Source of the DNA: VRUE01 sp963697915
GTDB lineage: Bacteria > Actinomycetota > Thermoleophilia > Solirubrobacterales > 70-9
Length of the DNA: 64,000 bases
Direction: 5' to 3'
NCBI GenBank assembly: GCA_963697915.1
Contig: OY969103.1
Span: forward strand, 434,001-498,000
This document shows positions 61,643-64,000 of this stretch, one piece after another. The notes below the pieces were generated by a model. It made no database searches, was not told the origin of the DNA, and saw nothing but the letters and a program-made list of their open reading frames with translations. The translations under genes were made by a program, and so were the position numbers. Position 1 is the first letter of the stretch. Each line of letters opens with the position of its first letter.

Positions 61643-62656
61643 CTAACCGATCGCCACCATGCGCTCGATCGGCAGCCGCGCCCGCTCGGCGATCTCGGCC
61701 GGGACGCTGACCTCGAACTTCATCTCGCGCAGCGAGTCGCGCAGCTTCGGCAGCGTGATCATCTTCATGTACTTGCAGTAGGCCATCCGGTTGGCCTCGA
61801 TCAGGCTGGCCCGCGGCGCCGCCTGTTCGAGCGGGTGCAGCATCCCGTTCTCGGTGGCGACGATGTACTCGCCGTCGGGGCGCTGCTGGACGAAGTCGAG
61901 CATCTGCCCGGTGGAGAGCATGTGGACGCCCTCCTCGCCGACTTCGCCGGCGGCGACGAACTCCATCACCTGGGTGACGCAGCCGCACTCGGGGTGGACG
62001 AGGAACTCGGCGTCGGGGTGGGCGGCGCGCTGCGCCTTGATGTCGTCGGGCCGGATCCCGGCGTGGACGTGGCACTCGCCCGGCCAGACGTGCATCGAGT
62101 GGCCGGTCTGGCGCTCGACGTAGGAGCCGAGCCAGATGTCGGGGCCGAAGAGGATCTCGGTGTCGGGGCCGTGCTCGCGGAGGATGTGCTCGACGACCTT
62201 GACCGCGTTGGAGGAGGTGCAGCAGTAGTCGGTCTCGGCCTTCACCTCGGCCGAGGTGTTGACGTACATGACGACGATCGCGTCGTCGCCGTGGCGGGCC
62301 TTCCAGTTGCGCAGTTCGCCGGCGGTGATCGAGTCGGCCAGCGAGCAGCCGGCGTCGAGGTCGGGGATCAGCACGGTCTTCTGGGGCGAGAGGATCGAGG
62401 CCGTCTCGGCCATGAAGTGGACGCCGCAGAAGGCGATCGTCGAGGCGCCGGCCTCGGCCGCTTTGCGCGAGAGGCCGAGCGAGTCGCCGGTGTAGTCGGC
62501 GACTTCCTGGATCTCGGGCACCTGATAGTTGTGGGCGAGGATCACCGCGTCGCGCTGCCGCGCCAGCTCGCGCACTTCCTGCGACATCCCCTCGACCTCC
62601 TCGGCTGACAGGTCGAGCATCGGGACCGGCTGGTTGATCGTCGGCAGCTCTCTCAT
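61643..62656 (-). CDS. nadA: Quinolinate synthase NadA
   Basis: NadA condenses iminoaspartate with dihydroxyacetone phosphate to quinolinate, the precursor of NAD. The 337-residue protein has the three cluster-binding cysteines in the expected places: AFCGVHFMAETASIL near 75, YCCTSSNAVKVVE near 143 and HPECGCVTQVMEF near 222, and motifs ILAHNYQVPEIQ and DYTGDSLGLSRKA near 42. nadB and nadC are not adjacent. It and transketolase form a short same-strand pair. The upstream spacer carries inverted repeats. Confidence 0.96.
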   Translation of the reverse strand: MRELPTINQPVPMLDLSAEEVEGMSQEVRELARQRDAVILAHNYQVPEIQEVADYTGDSLGLSRKAAEAGASTIAFCGVHFMAETASILSPQKTVLIPDLDAGCSLADSITAGELRNWKARHGDDAIVVMYVNTSAEVKAETDYCCTSSNAVKVVEHILREHGPDTEILFGPDIWLGSYVERQTGHSMHVWPGECHVHAGIRPDDIKAQRAAHPDAEFLVHPECGCVTQVMEFVAAGEVGEEGVHMLSTGQMLDFVQQRPDGEYIVATENGMLHPLEQAAPRASLIEANRMAYCKYMKMITLPKLRDSLREMKFEVSVPAEIAERARLPIERMVAIG

Positions 62657-62670
62657 CGCGGTTGCCTCGA

Positions 62671-62753
62671 GAGACCCAGCATCAGTCGGCGGGGTCTCAC
62701 TGGTCGTATGTTCGCTGGCATGGCCTTGGCCTGAGTCCAGTCGAATGAACTGG
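62671..62753. promoter_or_regulatory. Divergent nadA/mutM control region with inverted repeats
   Basis: The 118-base spacer has GAGACCC with GGGTCTC (62671-62677 and 62692-62698), which would form a hairpin in the nadA leader, and CCAGT with ACTGG (62737-62753). Either could be a regulator site; neither matches a consensus I know. Confidence 0.4.
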
Positions 62754-62774
62754 GCACAAGTCTACTCTCTCGGC

Positions 62775-63620
62775 ATGCCCGAGCTTCCCGAGGTCGAGAT
62801 CACCGCTCGCCGCCTCGACAGCGCCCTGCGCGGCGCCGCGGTCGAGTCGGCGCTGGCGCCCGGCATGAACGTGATGAAGACCTTCGAGCCGCCGCTCGAA
62901 GCGCTCGCCGGGCGCGAGCTGACCGCGGTGCGGCGGGTGGGCAAGATGCCTGTCGTCGAGTTCGGCGACCTGGCCCTGCTGATCCACCTGATGTCGGCCG
63001 GGCGGCTGCGCGCCTTCGACAAACGGGCCTCGCCCAAAGACCGCGCCTCGCGGGTGCTGGTGCGGCTCGAGGACGGCCGCGAGCTGCGCTTGCGCGAGTT
63101 CGGCACCAAGCAGCGCGCCTGGGCCAAGCTGCTGCCGAGCGAGGCGGTGGCCGCGGACGAGATGGTCGCCTCGCTCGGGCCGGAAGCCTGGCCCCCGCCC
63201 CCGCTCGAGCGGTTCGCCGCGGCGATCGACCTGCCCCGACACCTGCACCCGCTGCTCCGCCACCAGAAAGACATCGCCGGGATCGGCCGCTCCTGGGTCG
63301 ACGAGATCCTCTGGGAGGCGCGCCTCTCGCCCTTCAGGAAGGGCTCCGAGCTGGACGCGGAGGAGGTCGAGCGGCTGCACGCGGCGCTGCACGTGCTCGG
63401 CGACGCGATCGAGCACTACGAGGAGACGATCGGCGAGCAGCTGCCCGACAAGGTGCCGATGCCGCTGCGCGTCCACAGGCGCGAGGGCCAGCCCTGCCCA
63501 CGCTGCGGCACCACGATCGAGGCCGTCTTCTTCGCCGAACACCAGACCAACTACTGCCCCAAGGAGCAGACCGGCGGCCGGGTGCTCAAGGACCGGCGCC
63601 TCTCGCGACTGCTGAAGTGA
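62775..63620 (+). CDS. mutM: Formamidopyrimidine-DNA glycosylase family (MutM/Nei-like) with altered zinc finger
   Basis: A 281-residue DNA glycosylase/AP lyase that removes oxidised bases. The N-terminus MPELPEVEITARRLD with the catalytic Pro-Glu is exact, the lysine in VRRVGKMPVVEF near residue 55 is present, and SWVDEILWEARLSP near 175 is the helix-two-turn-helix. The C-terminal zinc finger reads CPRCGTTIEAVFFAEHQTNY then CPKEQ: the fourth Cys of the C4 finger is replaced by Glu. The protein may use a different ligand or a zinc-less finger. The ATG at 62775 is unambiguous. Confidence 0.92.
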   Translation: MPELPEVEITARRLDSALRGAAVESALAPGMNVMKTFEPPLEALAGRELTAVRRVGKMPVVEFGDLALLIHLMSAGRLRAFDKRASPKDRASRVLVRLEDGRELRLREFGTKQRAWAKLLPSEAVAADEMVASLGPEAWPPPPLERFAAAIDLPRHLHPLLRHQKDIAGIGRSWVDEILWEARLSPFRKGSELDAEEVERLHAALHVLGDAIEHYEETIGEQLPDKVPMPLRVHRREGQPCPRCGTTIEAVFFAEHQTNYCPKEQTGGRVLKDRRLSRLLK

Positions 63621-63661
63621 CCCGGGGCGTACCATCGGCGCAACGACCGCAAGGAGGTCCT

Positions 63662-64000
63662 ATGCGCAAGCGCAGCATCGCCCTACCGATCGCCCTCACC
63701 GCCCTCCTCGCCGCCGCCCTGGTGCCGGCCGGGACCGCGACGGCGGCGACCACGATCACCGTCGGCAGCAACTTCTTCGCGCCGTCGAGCAAGACGGTCG
63801 CGGCCGGGACCAAGGTCCGCTTCAACTGGGCCGGCGGCGGCAACCGCCACAACGTGACGAAGACGCGCGGGCCGGGCGGCGCCTTCAAGTCGCGGACGAC
63901 GAGCCAGGCCGGGGTCAACTTCGCCAAGACCTTCAACCGGGCCGGCACCTACCGGATGATCTGCACGATCCACCCCGAAGAAATGCGGCTGAAGCTGACG
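63662..64000 (+). CDS. Secreted cupredoxin, cut by window edge
   Basis: At least 113 residues of a secreted blue-copper-type protein. A Sec signal (SIALPIALTALLAAALVP, cleavage near ATAATT) is followed by a cupredoxin domain: VRFNWAGGGNRHNVTKTRG holds the His ligand, and YRMICTIHPEEM supplies Cys, His and Met. The start has AAGGAGGT as ribosome site. The C-terminus lies beyond the window. Confidence 0.9.
   Translation, partial: MRKRSIALPIALTALLAAALVPAGTATAATTITVGSNFFAPSSKTVAAGTKVRFNWAGGGNRHNVTKTRGPGGAFKSRTTSQAGVNFAKTFNRAGTYRMICTIHPEEMRLKLT

Overview
The window is 64 kb of high-GC, gene-dense bacterial chromosome. GTG starts, 4-base GTGA/ATGA gene overlaps, an Rpf-type muralytic enzyme, a RibH2-type lumazine synthase, a PHO box made of 11-base direct repeats and a giant Rhs/YD protein carrying Ig-like and NHL modules fit an actinobacterium. 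The mix of genes suggests the Thermoleophilia/Solirubrobacterales branch; this is inference, since no 16S gene or marker tree is available.

Layout. 1-1780: the 5' end of uvrC, a PaaG-like crotonase and a copper-protein lipoprotein. 1766-9006: a six-gene, translationally coupled group-4 [NiFe]-hydrogenase-like membrane complex (HyfB, C, E, F, G, I types) behind an ArsR-family regulator with an operator-like inverted repeat. 9050-13964: nucleoside deaminase, P-loop kinase, NUDIX, ribH2, a DUF998 gene that looks inserted at the 3' end of a MaoC-type dehydratase gene, and a VapBC module. 14027-16653: a small Tad-type cluster ending in a TadG-like anchor fused to VanY and lytic transglycosylase domains. 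17124-30158: a phosphate/polyphosphate island with pit, its DUF47 partner, ppk1, a PHP-glycosyltransferase fusion, a CHAD domain split over two overlapping genes, ppx, phoU and pstBACS behind a PHO box.

30175-40588: a secreted protein, a small membrane protein, a 2649-residue Rhs protein with a recently duplicated six-bladed NHL propeller, and an OmpR-type response regulator. 40820-50858: scattered housekeeping and accessory genes (uppP, HD hydrolase, Rpf, purU, P450, ABC-F, OsmC, metallo-beta-lactamase fold, DUF1697, peroxiredoxin). 50859-56707 holds the ribosome-rescue parts: tmRNA, smpB and an RNase II/R-family gene, next to a LAGLIDADG homing-endonuclease reading frame that lacks a start codon. 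56704-59668 is a ctpA-ftsX-ftsE cell-division block in the same operon as smpB. 59775-64000: transketolase, nadA, a MutM-type glycosylase with an altered zinc finger, and a second cupredoxin cut by the window edge.

How the genes fit together. The phosphate island can import phosphate by low-affinity (Pit) and high-affinity (Pst) routes, store it as polyphosphate (Ppk1), bind it (CHAD) and degrade it (Ppx). The ftsE-to-smpB run couples cell-wall division factors with RNA decay and ribosome rescue. The most unusual items are the Rhs protein with its orphan tip, downstream membrane protein and a WLxxYxxxPPG motif at both ends; the TadG-VanY-SLT fusion; the hydrogenase-like complex; the split CHAD pair; and the homing-endonuclease remnant beside tmRNA.
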